A DNA stretch of 13,545 bases from Candidatus Altimarinota bacterium (GTDB taxonomy: Bacteria; Patescibacteriota; Gracilibacteria; UBA4473). Positions 7,078-13,545 of the stretch are shown in pieces. Every line of letters starts with the position of its first letter. Position 1 is the first letter of the stretch. The position numbers were made by a program, and so were the translations under genes. Below the pieces are notes generated by a model that was not told where the DNA came from, did not search any database, and saw only the letters and a program-made list of their open reading frames with translations. The stretch spans positions 1-13,545 of the forward strand of contig JAHDBZ010000028.1 in the NCBI GenBank assembly GCA_020630245.1. The letters run 5' to 3'.

Positions 7078-7106
7078 TTGTGGAAAAGCCTTTTATATGC
7101 TATAAT
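7078..7106 (+). promoter_or_regulatory. Sigma-70-type promoter of pilB, start site near the ATG
   Basis: TTGTGG at 7078-7083 is followed after exactly 17 nt by a perfect TATAAT at 7101-7106. The pilB ATG is at 7113, so a transcript starting about seven bases after the -10 box would begin at or next to the start codon. This implies a leaderless or nearly leaderless mRNA. The -35 box matches the consensus at only three of six positions. Confidence 0.68.
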
Positions 7107-7112
7107 AGAGGG

Positions 7113-8813
7113 ATGAATAATGGGGATGCCGCCAAGAATCTAACACAGATAAATCAATCGTTTGAAACTCGTGATGCACAAGCGCGAGCCCATGACGCTG
7201 GTTTGGCCTTTATCGATCTATTGACCTACCCGCTAAATCCGGACGTTCTCAAGCTTGTTCCGGTAGAAGATGCGACTCAAGCACAAGCAATTCCTTTCTA
7301 CAAAAATGGGTTAGCACTGAAATTAGCCGTTGTGGATCCTAAAAACGATCATATTCCAGTCATTCTTCATGATCTAGAGGCACAAAGGTACACAGTAGAG
7401 CTTGTGCTCTGTACCCAGAGTGGTTTTGATAAAACCCTACAGCACTACGATTCAACTTTGGTATCTCGAAAAAAAGTTGAGGTACGTCACGAGTTTGATG
7501 AAAAACTTAATGTTGATGCGGATGAGAGATTCAAAGGCTTTGCATCCTTGATTTCAACCTTAGAAATGGTGCCGATCAATCAAGCCCTCAATGAAATCGA
7601 GATTGCAGCGATTCAGTCTAGAGCTTCAGATATTCATTTGCAGCCTTATGAAGATCGTGGAGAGCTTAGGTTCCGCATGGACGGAATTCTCCATACGGTG
7701 GGAAGTGTACCGGCAGAAAAGGCCCTCAAGATCGTTGGCCAGATCAAATACGAAGCTGGCATGAAGGCTAATATCACCGATGTTCCACAGGACGGACACA
7801 TTACCTTTGTGGCCAATCAACGAAAGATAGACCTGCGGGTTTCTTCACTCCCGACAGAGTTTGGGGAATCGATCGTGATGCGGGTGCTCGATAGTGGGCG
7901 TGGAATCAAAAGCTTTACTGAACTTGGGTTTGATAGCGTCAAAGAACAAAAAATCTTGCAAGTCCTGACTCGTAAAAACGGTATGGTGCTCGTCACCGGA
8001 CCGACGGGAAGCGGGAAAACTACAACACTCTACGCCATGCTCAAGGAGCTCAACTCACCAGAGAAAAAACTCGTTACCCTGGAAGATCCAATCGAATATC
8101 ACCTCGATGAAGTCATCCAATCACAAGTCAGTAGTCATGGTGATTACAATTTTGGCAGTGGTCTCAAGGCGTTACTTCGGCACGATCCCGATGTCATGCT
8201 GATTGGCGAGATTCGAGATCTCGACACGGCTAAGCTAGCTGCCGAAGCCTCACTTACCGGGCACGTGGTGCTGAGTTCTTTGCATACGAATTCTGCCATT
8301 GGGGCCGTGACGCGTTTGCGTAATTTAGGCTTGGAAAGTTTTAACATTGCCTCGAGCCTTAACGCCGTCTTTGCACAGCGGCTCGTGCGTAAAGTCTGCC
8401 CACACTGTTCGAGCAAAACAACTTTTGACCTTGAACAAGATGAAACATTATCCAATGCTCTCAAGCAGGTAACTCAAGCTCATCCAGAGGTGAAATCACA
8501 CTTGGAATTTACTGATACGTCACCGGTTGATGGTGTGCATAGAGCCAAAACTCAGCTGCGATTAACCACGGCCAGTTCAAATGGATGTGATCAATGTGCT
8601 GACACTGGTTACCTGGGGCAAACGGTGATTGCAGAGGTCGTTATCATGGATAAAAAAATGCAGGAAAAACTTTCTGGCGAAGCGAGCGAATTGGAACTTG
8701 AAAAAATTGTCCGAAAGAACGATCCGACCTTTCTGACACTCTTCGAAGATGGTGTTCGTAAATTGATACTGGGAGAGACAACACTAGAAGAAGTCTACCG
8801 AGTGGCGGGGTAA
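7113..8813 (+). CDS. pilB: PilB/GspE-type pilus assembly ATPase
   Basis: A 566-aa cytosolic hexameric ATPase that powers pilin polymerisation through PilC. Residues ~20-130 look like an MshEN/GspE N-terminal domain. The GspE core includes QSRASDIHLQPYE (168-180), DVPQDGHI (223-230), Walker A GPTGSGKTTT (296-305), the Asp box EDPIEY (324-329), Walker B LIGEIRD (363-369) and the His box TGHVVLSSLHTN (382-393). A zinc site of the PilB/GspE kind is formed by C429/C432 (VCPHC) and C492/C495 (CDQC), with an enlarged ~59-residue loop between them. Length is normal for the family. I choose ATG 7113. A GTG at 7080 in the same frame would lie inside the -35 box of the predicted promoter. It is separated from the pilC operon by purL but surely serves it. 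PilT is less likely, since PilT lacks the N-domain and the zinc site. Confidence 0.95.
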   Translation: MNNGDAAKNLTQINQSFETRDAQARAHDAGLAFIDLLTYPLNPDVLKLVPVEDATQAQAIPFYKNGLALKLAVVDPKNDHIPVILHDLEAQRYTVELVLCTQSGFDKTLQHYDSTLVSRKKVEVRHEFDEKLNVDADERFKGFASLISTLEMVPINQALNEIEIAAIQSRASDIHLQPYEDRGELRFRMDGILHTVGSVPAEKALKIVGQIKYEAGMKANITDVPQDGHITFVANQRKIDLRVSSLPTEFGESIVMRVLDSGRGIKSFTELGFDSVKEQKILQVLTRKNGMVLVTGPTGSGKTTTLYAMLKELNSPEKKLVTLEDPIEYHLDEVIQSQVSSHGDYNFGSGLKALLRHDPDVMLIGEIRDLDTAKLAAEASLTGHVVLSSLHTNSAIGAVTRLRNLGLESFNIASSLNAVFAQRLVRKVCPHCSSKTTFDLEQDETLSNALKQVTQAHPEVKSHLEFTDTSPVDGVHRAKTQLRLTTASSNGCDQCADTGYLGQTVIAEVVIMDKKMQEKLSGEASELELEKIVRKNDPTFLTLFEDGVRKLILGETTLEEVYRVAG

Positions 8814-8823
8814 AATAACTTCA

Positions 8824-8858
8824 ATTTTAGATTTTGAATTTTGAATTTTAGATTTATG
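8824..8858 (+). repeat. Period-7 T-rich repeat upstream of the PIG-L gene
   Basis: Five heptads in perfect register: ATTTTAG (8824), ATTTTGA (8831), ATTTTGA (8838), ATTTTAG (8845) and ATTTATG (8852). The repeat starts 10 nt after the pilB stop and ends 10 nt before the next ATG. The last heptad opens a -10-like TATGAT (8855-8860), and TTTTGA at 8832-8837 sits 17 nt upstream of it. Confidence 0.8.
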
Positions 8859-8860
8859 AT
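8832..8860 (+). promoter_or_regulatory. Possible promoter inside the heptad repeat, PIG-L gene
   Basis: TTTTGA (8832-8837), a 17-nt spacer and TATGAT (8855-8860) precede the ATG at 8869 by 8 nt. The same arrangement recurs in front of the Cys-rich gene, where TTTTGA (9888-9893) and TATCTT (9911-9916) are also 17 nt apart. The boxes are weak matches in very AT-rich DNA, so the support comes from the recurring geometry. Confidence 0.42.
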
Positions 8861-8868
8861 AGCCGTAC

Positions 8869-9846
8869 ATGAATCGCGGTTTGACCCTGATCGCAGCTTT
8901 CATACTTTTATCTTCGACTGTGCTAGCGGCTCCCTGGTGGGAGATCTATGAGCGCAGTGTAAATTCGGTAGAGGAAAGCAATAGAAACTTTTACCGTGCG
9001 GTGGCTAAACCCGCACGCACTAAGGTAGTTACGCCTAAAAAAGCAGAAGATTCTGTCTCAGAAGAAAAACCAGAATTTGTCGAATGGGGTGTGCAACCAC
9101 CTCTGGAAATTCCAGCAGAGGAGATCGTAATTGACGCACCGGAACCAGTAGAAGAAATAGTAGAAACGCCAGTCACCGATCAAGATCATATTCTGGTAAT
9201 TGCACCACACCCGGATGATGAGATTTTGTGCTGTACTTCAGTGATCCGTGAGGCGGTTGAAAATGGTGCCCCACTCAAAATTGTATATCTGACTGATGGA
9301 GATGCTTATTCAAATGAAGATCCAGTAGCGTCGCAGGCATATGGTGAACGACGACGAAATGAATCGATCACCGCTGCCCAAAAACTCGGTGTCGCGACAG
9401 AAGATCTCATATGGCTCGGATTTCCCGACGGAATCCTTCCCAATCTTCGCTCCGACGTTATCATCTCGCCTTATACTTTCCAGAAAACCACCGGCCTACA
9501 CACTTATTGGCCAGATCTTGCTTATACTCGTGATAATCTAGAACGTGTATTGCTCGATATTTTTAACACCTATTCAGCTTCCGCTATCTACTACCCGGAT
9601 GCTAAGCGTGATCGACATGCAGATCATAATATTTCCGGAAAAATTATTGATGGTCTCATCAGACAATTAGAAATAGAACCCGCTACATATAAATACGCCG
9701 TGCATCAGAAAAAATTCAAAAAGACCGAGGGGTTTTTTGACGCGGCTAAGGCAGAGCTGATTGCCCTTTTTCGTTCGCAATTTCACGACGACTGGCATCG
9801 AGATTTCATGGAGGGATTTGCGTACCAGCGAGAAGATTTTCGGTGA
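8869..9846 (+). CDS. Exported PIG-L/LmbE-family deacetylase
   Basis: A 325-aa protein with a Sec-type signal peptide (MNRGLTLIAAFILLSSTVLA, then APWW), so it probably works outside the membrane. A Pro/Glu/Val-rich linker covers about residues 50-105. The catalytic domain from ~107 carries the family hallmark IAPHPDDE (111-118), in which H114 and D117 would be zinc ligands and D116 the base. Next come YLTDGD (140-145), the ERRRNESITAAQKLG helix (160-174), WLGFPDG (182-188) and DRHADH (248-253), which supplies the third zinc ligand in H-x-x-H. Family members deacetylate N-acetylglucosamine-type sugars on glycolipids, thiols or polysaccharides; the substrate here cannot be read from sequence. 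An envelope sugar is a reasonable guess given the export signal and the surface-protein gene nearby. No lipobox cysteine is present. Confidence 0.9.
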   Translation: MNRGLTLIAAFILLSSTVLAAPWWEIYERSVNSVEESNRNFYRAVAKPARTKVVTPKKAEDSVSEEKPEFVEWGVQPPLEIPAEEIVIDAPEPVEEIVETPVTDQDHILVIAPHPDDEILCCTSVIREAVENGAPLKIVYLTDGDAYSNEDPVASQAYGERRRNESITAAQKLGVATEDLIWLGFPDGILPNLRSDVIISPYTFQKTTGLHTYWPDLAYTRDNLERVLLDIFNTYSASAIYYPDAKRDRHADHNISGKIIDGLIRQLEIEPATYKYAVHQKKFKKTEGFFDAAKAELIALFRSQFHDDWHRDFMEGFAYQREDFR

Positions 9847-9879
9847 AATAGGTAAGCAATGAGAAGGCAGAAGTATGGA

Positions 9880-9914
9880 GTTTTAGATTTTGAGTTTTGG
9901 ATTTTTGATTTATC
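9880..9914 (+). repeat. Period-7 T-rich repeat upstream of the Cys-rich gene
   Basis: Five heptads in register: GTTTTAG (9880), ATTTTGA (9887), GTTTTGG (9894), ATTTTTG (9901) and ATTTATC (9908). It has the same copy number, phase and orientation as the repeat at 8824. The last unit again enters a -10-like hexamer (TATCTT, 9911-9916), 6 nt before the ATG at 9923. Confidence 0.8.
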
Positions 9915-9916
9915 TT
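9888..9916 (+). promoter_or_regulatory. Possible promoter inside the heptad repeat, Cys-rich gene
   Basis: TTTTGA (9888-9893), 17 nt, TATCTT (9911-9916), then 6 nt to ATG 9923. The -10-to-ATG distance equals that of the stronger pilB promoter, which would again give a leaderless message. The hexamers alone are weak. Confidence 0.4.
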
Positions 9917-9922
9917 TAATCC

Positions 9923-11557
9923 ATGTCTCCCACCTGCCAGATTTCCGGCGAAGAGTTCAGCGTTTCAGCTTTGGAACAATCTTTGCGTGAAAAAATGGGT
10001 GCAGCGCCACCAACGGTGAAACCGATGTATCGGATCCGCCATTTAGGTGCTTTTTGGCAGCACTGGTATTTGCATTCGAGAACGTGTGACGAGAGTGGCA
10101 AAAATATTATTTCACCATTACGACCAGATTGTCCTTATCCAGTCTGGCACAAATCAGTTTGGCTTGAGAAGGCCAATCCACCCGGTGCAGATTTTGATTT
10201 TGAAAAACCTTTTTTTGAACAGGCCTGGGAACTATTTCAGCAATGTCCGATTCCGCACAATCTTGGGACTCATAGCGAAAATTGTGAATACACGGATGAT
10301 TGGTGGCACAGTAAAAACTGCTATCTGTCACACTGTGGATATAAATGTGAGGATCTGAAGTATTGCTATCGAGTAATCGGCACTAAAGATGCTCAGTTTT
10401 GTGTTTTTACTTTTGATAGTGAGCTGTGTATTGATGCCGTCAATTGTGAGAGGTGTTATGAAAGTGTGTATTTATTGAGTTGTAAGCAGGTACGCAGTTC
10501 AGCATTTCTTTATGATTGCCGAAACTGCACGGACTGCATGTTTTGCTTTAATCTCCGTAATAAACAGTATTGTTTCGGAAACCAGCAACTAACAAAGGAA
10601 GAGTATTTTGCCAAAAAAGCAGAATGGGACTTACTTAACAATCAGCGCTATGAGCAGGCGAAGTTTTATTTTTCAGAAATGCTCAAAACAATGGCCTGGC
10701 ATCGAGCGCTAGAAATTGATCGATCTGATTTAGCGAGAGGGAATTTTCTAATGAATGTCAGTAATTGCCAGGATTGTTTTTTTACCAGCGATACTGAAGA
10801 ATCGGTAAATGTCGTTCGAAGTGGTGTAGATATAAACAACTGTTTAGATTTCGTTTCTAATGGAGCGACAGCGGAGTTGTGCTTTCAGACAATCGGCTGT
10901 GGGATTGGGGCTTACCACATCCAAAACTGCTGCCATGTCTATAATAGTTCTAGTTTTTGTGAGTACTCTTTTAACCTGGAACGTTGCACACATTGCTTTG
11001 GTTGTTGCGGTTTGGTGGGCAAAAAATTTCACATCTTTAACAAACCTTATAGCGAAGCAGAATATCATAAGCTCAAAAATCAAATTATCACGCACATGAA
11101 AGCATCGGGAGAGTATGGACAGTATTTTCCAGGATATTTTTCACCAGTGCCTTATACGGAATCTTGGTCACATTTTTATTGGCCGCTAAATAGAGAAGAA
11201 GGTGAGAGAGAGGGTTTTCGGTTTCAGCCAGAATTATCGTCAGAACTCGATTCAAAAAACTTTATAAAAGACATTCCGGCCATAGGCAGCACTCCCAATA
11301 CTTATTGGGATGAGATCGCAAAAAAACCATTCCAGCTAATCCAAAAAGATATTGATTTTTCTCACAGGATCGGCGCTCCAGCACCTTATACTTATTACAT
11401 GCGACGGCTTCAGGAAAATTTTAGTTGGTTGTTTTACGATGGAGAATTGAGAATTACTAAATGCGGAAAAACAGGAAAAGAAATTGATACTAATTGGCCC
11501 ACAGAATACGATGGACGGATTCTGTGCGAAGAAGAGTATTTGAAAGTTATTGGATAG
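9923..11557 (+). CDS. Large cysteine-rich, internally duplicated protein of unknown function
   Basis: A 544-aa protein with 33 cysteines and no signal peptide or membrane segment. An N-terminal part has CQISGEEF (5-12) and CDESGKNI (55-62), and the C-terminus has CGKTGKEI (514-521) with a partner C535. These three share the form C-x-x-[ST]-G-[EK]-x-[FI], like half a zinc finger. Two cysteine arrays lie between them, at 121-217 (16 Cys) and 282-362 (12 Cys), built on NC-x-x-C and C-x-x-C steps. Each array closes with a related segment: CFNLRNKQYC...LTKEEYFAKK at 208-232 and CCGLVGKKFH...YSEAEYHKLK at 361-385. This is a duplication with a helical spacer between copies. I recall similar uncharacterised proteins as common in Patescibacteria, but know no function. 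Metal binding is an inference from the cysteines in a cytosolic protein. A TAG stop precedes a repeat-rich spacer. Confidence 0.9.
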   Translation: MSPTCQISGEEFSVSALEQSLREKMGAAPPTVKPMYRIRHLGAFWQHWYLHSRTCDESGKNIISPLRPDCPYPVWHKSVWLEKANPPGADFDFEKPFFEQAWELFQQCPIPHNLGTHSENCEYTDDWWHSKNCYLSHCGYKCEDLKYCYRVIGTKDAQFCVFTFDSELCIDAVNCERCYESVYLLSCKQVRSSAFLYDCRNCTDCMFCFNLRNKQYCFGNQQLTKEEYFAKKAEWDLLNNQRYEQAKFYFSEMLKTMAWHRALEIDRSDLARGNFLMNVSNCQDCFFTSDTEESVNVVRSGVDINNCLDFVSNGATAELCFQTIGCGIGAYHIQNCCHVYNSSSFCEYSFNLERCTHCFGCCGLVGKKFHIFNKPYSEAEYHKLKNQIITHMKASGEYGQYFPGYFSPVPYTESWSHFYWPLNREEGEREGFRFQPELSSELDSKNFIKDIPAIGSTPNTYWDEIAKKPFQLIQKDIDFSHRIGAPAPYTYYMRRLQENFSWLFYDGELRITKCGKTGKEIDTNWPTEYDGRILCEEEYLKVIG

Positions 11558-11560
11558 TTT

Positions 11561-11590
11561 GGTGAATGGTACATAGTGAATGGTGAATGA
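11561..11590 (+). repeat. Short GTGAATGGT-type repeat
   Basis: GGTGAATGGT (11561-11570), AGTGAATGGT (11575-11584) and GTGAATGA (11583-11590) are near-copies starting three bases after the stop of the Cys-rich gene. It is a different sequence from the heptads but the same kind of short intergenic repeat. Confidence 0.6.
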
Positions 11591-11624
11591 ATTTATTAAT
11601 AAATTCGAGAATTAACAAATTCTC
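11589..11624. terminator. Perfect 18-bp palindrome followed by a 7-bp hairpin
   Basis: GAATTTATTAATAAATTC (11589-11606) is its own reverse complement. It is followed directly by GAGAATT (11607-11613), a 4-nt loop and AATTCTC (11618-11624). The pair lies just after the Cys-rich gene and could end its transcript or serve as a protein-binding site. There is no T-run, so terminator is only the most natural reading. Confidence 0.35.
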
Positions 11625-11639
11625 CCTTTGTCACGAAAG

Positions 11640-11648
11640 TGCTACACT
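11640..11648 (+). promoter_or_regulatory. Possible extended -10 promoter for the SLH gene
   Basis: TGCTACACT contains a TACACT hexamer with the TG-n extension. A start about 7 nt later would leave a ~105-nt leader before ATG 11759. No good -35 box lies 16-18 nt upstream. An alternative is a weak TTAAAA (11724-11729) / TAAATT (11747-11752) pair, 17 nt apart, that would make a leaderless transcript. Confidence 0.35.
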
Positions 11649-11682
11649 AGGCGTTGTAGTTTTTGCAACATACAAATTTCAA

Positions 11683-11737
11683 ACGCAATTTGCGTGCTGC
11701 GCAGCTTCGAAATCTACAGTGCAATTAAAAGCGAAGC
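11683..11737 (+). other. Palindrome-rich leader of the SLH gene
   Basis: ACGCAA-T-TTGCGT (11683-11695) abuts the perfect palindrome GCTGCGCAGC (11696-11705). GCTTCG (11704-11709) can also pair with CGAAGC (11732-11737). These GC-containing stems stand out in an otherwise AT-rich spacer and would lie in the 5' leader if transcription starts near 11655. They resemble no riboswitch I know. Confidence 0.4.
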
Positions 11738-11758
11738 AGTATTACTTAAATTTTTTAC

Positions 11759-13545
11759 ATGGAATCATTATTGGCCGCTTTACTAGGATTGTTTTCAGTT
11801 TTTAATGTCGCCCAGGCACAAGAGACTTTGCAAGATGTGCGTGGGACCGACAGTTCGCAGGCGGTGCAATGGCTCGCCGAACAGGGTGTGGTCGAAGGGT
11901 ATGCTGATGGCACTTTTAAATCAGATCAAGACATTAACCGAGTTGAATTTCTCAAAATCGTTCTCGAAGCTTCAGATCTAGTTAGTGAAAAATGTGACGC
12001 AGCCCTCGACTACCCAGATGTAGGGGAGGCGGAGTGGTTTTACAAATATGTCTGTACTGCGACCCAAAAAGGCATCGTTGAGGGGTATCCAGATGGCTGG
12101 TTCCGACCGGCCGATACGATTAATTTTGCTGAAGCGGCCAAGATCGTGAGCAAAGTCGAAGAGCTCGAGCTGATCGATGGAGAAGGACAGGATTGGTTTG
12201 CAGACTTCATTGCGACTTTGGATCTCGAAAAAGTAGTGGCCAAGACACTCGAAACGCCAGGGCAAGATATCACGCGTGGAGAAATGGCACAGCTCATCTG
12301 GGGGCTCAAGACAGGACATGAAGTGACACCAGATGAAGATCGCCTATCAACGATTAACTCTTGTCAGGATCTAAACTCACAGCTGCGAAAGTACTACAAG
12401 CGTCAAAATTTGGGACGTCGTTACTATAAAGGGGGTATAGAACCAGCCATCATGATGGAAGATGCTATCGATGTAGCAATGCCACAAATGATGCGTAGCA
12501 CTACGACGGCTAATTTTGATGGGGCGGAGGAAGCGCTTGAGTCGGGTGGCGGCGGGGCTGGAGATTATTCACAGACGAATGTGCAAGAATTTGGAGTAGA
12601 TGAAGCCGATATCATCAAAAATGACGGTAAGTACATCTACATGATTAAGCAAAATACGATTCGAATTATCAGTGCTTACCCAGCGGAAAATTTAGCACAG
12701 GTTACTTCGCTGAAAATTGATGGTAAGAATTTCTATCCACGAGAAATGTATGTGGATGGTTCGACCTTGATCGTGGTTGGAAACTCTCACAGTTATGATG
12801 TCATGCCAGTCGAACCAATGATTGAAGATTCTGCGATTATGGAAGACGAAGCATTGATCAGCCGCAAAATTATGCCGCCTTACGGAGGAAGCAAGCAGTT
12901 TACCGAAGTGATTTCGTTTGACCTGGCCGACATTCAGTCACCCAAAGAGATTCGTCGTGTTAAAGTCGAAGGAAACTACACGAGTTCACGCAAGATCGAT
13001 GATGTGGTATACCTCGTAACCAACAAATACCAAAACTATTACTGGGGTGGGCCGGTTCCACTGGATGAGGTAGTGGCTTTGCCAGAGATGCGAGATACTG
13101 CTTTCACTAGTGAAACTATTGCGGTACCGTGTGGTGACATCTTTTACTTCCCAAACTTCGAACGACCGAATTATCTGATCGTTTCAGCGATTCCAGTTAC
13201 TGATACTAGTAAAAAAGTTGGCCGACAGATGCTCATGGGAGGCGGGGAGCAAGTGTATGCTTCTCGAGAAAATCTCTATGTCACGCGCACTTCGTACAGA
13301 GACCAATTTGTTGATGCCGACAGCTGGACGGGCTGGCGTTACTGGCCCACAACCGAAATCTACAAGTTTGCCCTTGATGATAACGAAGTAGATTTTGTCG
13401 CTCGCGGGAAGGTGTCCGGACGCATGCACAATCAATTTTCTCTCAGCGAACAAGGTGATCAGTTACGCATTGCTACGCAGATTGATCAATTGGGAAGTCA
13501 GATGGCGATCCTAGACGCAGATTTGAACCTACTTGGAAAGGTTGA
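11759..13545 (+). CDS. Exported SLH-repeat and Beta_propel-domain surface protein (runs off right edge)
   Basis: An open frame of 595 codons from ATG 11759 to the window edge. A TAA at 11747 in the same frame fixes the start at or after it. The N-terminus (MESLLAALLGLFSVFNVAQA, then QE) reads as a signal peptide but without a basic n-region, which is odd. Three SLH-like repeats follow: about 25-70 (VVEGYADGTFKSDQDINRVEF), 84-130 (IVEGYPDGWFRPADTINFAE), and a weaker one at 145-183 ending ITRGEMAQLIWGL. SLH repeats anchor proteins to cell-wall polymers. After a Met-, Gly- and Glu-rich linker, SQTNVQEFGVDEADIIKNDG (271-290) and KYIYMI are the signature opening of the Beta_propel family, followed by repeated blades up to the edge. 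The role is probably a wall-bound surface protein; the ligand is unknown. The C-terminus is missing. Confidence 0.88.
   Translation, partial: MESLLAALLGLFSVFNVAQAQETLQDVRGTDSSQAVQWLAEQGVVEGYADGTFKSDQDINRVEFLKIVLEASDLVSEKCDAALDYPDVGEAEWFYKYVCTATQKGIVEGYPDGWFRPADTINFAEAAKIVSKVEELELIDGEGQDWFADFIATLDLEKVVAKTLETPGQDITRGEMAQLIWGLKTGHEVTPDEDRLSTINSCQDLNSQLRKYYKRQNLGRRYYKGGIEPAIMMEDAIDVAMPQMMRSTTTANFDGAEEALESGGGGAGDYSQTNVQEFGVDEADIIKNDGKYIYMIKQNTIRIISAYPAENLAQVTSLKIDGKNFYPREMYVDGSTLIVVGNSHSYDVMPVEPMIEDSAIMEDEALISRKIMPPYGGSKQFTEVISFDLADIQSPKEIRRVKVEGNYTSSRKIDDVVYLVTNKYQNYYWGGPVPLDEVVALPEMRDTAFTSETIAVPCGDIFYFPNFERPNYLIVSAIPVTDTSKKVGRQMLMGGGEQVYASRENLYVTRTSYRDQFVDADSWTGWRYWPTTEIYKFALDDNEVDFVARGKVSGRMHNQFSLSEQGDQLRIATQIDQLGSQMAILDADLNLLGKV

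Noticed and set aside
7080..7112. GTG start for pilB adding 11 residues
   Set aside because: The GTG is inside the predicted -35 box, so it would not be transcribed from that promoter.
3383..9846. TGA recoded as glycine (code 25)
   Set aside because: Two pilin-like genes and the PIG-L gene end naturally at TGA, and no long frame contains an internal TGA.
8824..9914. CRISPR array or tRNA in the spacers
   Set aside because: The repeats are 7 nt without unique spacers, and no cloverleaf-like T-loop (GGTTCGAATCC-type) was seen anywhere in the window.
11587..11805. Plus-strand 72-codon frame before the SLH gene
   Set aside because: It runs through palindromes and overlaps the signal peptide of the real gene in another frame.
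11978..12319. Minus-strand frames within the SLH gene
   Set aside because: Antisense shadows of a well-supported SLH-encoding frame.

Overview
The window looks like a chromosomal segment from a Patescibacteria / Candidate Phyla Radiation-type bacterium. This placement is an inference. It rests on the compact pilus cluster, a large cysteine-rich protein of a type I recall mainly from such genomes, short-period AT-rich intergenic repeats, and few visible Shine-Dalgarno sequences. TAA, TAG and TGA all end genes here, so the TGA-recoded code of some relatives is not in use.

Region by region: (1) 1-548, minus strand, the N-terminal ~182 codons of an unrecognised gene that runs off the left edge. 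(2) 595-5421, plus strand, a tightly packed operon for a type IV pilus or type II secretion-like machine: PilN-like, PilO-like, PilC/GspF, then four pilin-like proteins whose features match GspH, GspI, GspJ and GspK in that order. Gaps are 22 nt or less and two junctions are 4-nt ATGA overlaps. (3) 5422-5549, a convergent spacer with a 10-bp perfect hairpin. (4) 5550-6842, minus strand, a purL gene encoding only the first half of FGAM synthase. (5) 6843-7112, a divergent spacer with a period-7 repeat, a ~157-nt imperfect inverted repeat, and a promoter whose start site would fall on the pilB start codon. (6) 7113-8813 plus, PilB/GspE ATPase. (7) 8869-9846 plus, a secreted PIG-L/LmbE-type deacetylase. 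(8) 9923-11557 plus, a 544-aa protein with 33 cysteines, internally duplicated and of unknown function. (9) 11558-11758, a repeat- and palindrome-rich spacer. (10) 11759 to the right edge, plus, an exported protein with three SLH-like repeats and a Beta_propel-type domain, incomplete at its C-terminus.

PilB would power, and PilC, PilN and PilO would assemble, a pilus primed by the H-I-J-K tip complex. No major pilin, PilM, PilT or prepilin peptidase is in view. The PIG-L deacetylase and the SLH/beta-propeller protein fit a cell-surface theme. The best candidates for something undescribed are the duplicated Cys-rich protein, the heptad repeats that sit just upstream of three start codons in coding orientation and appear to carry the promoter elements, and the half-length PurL.
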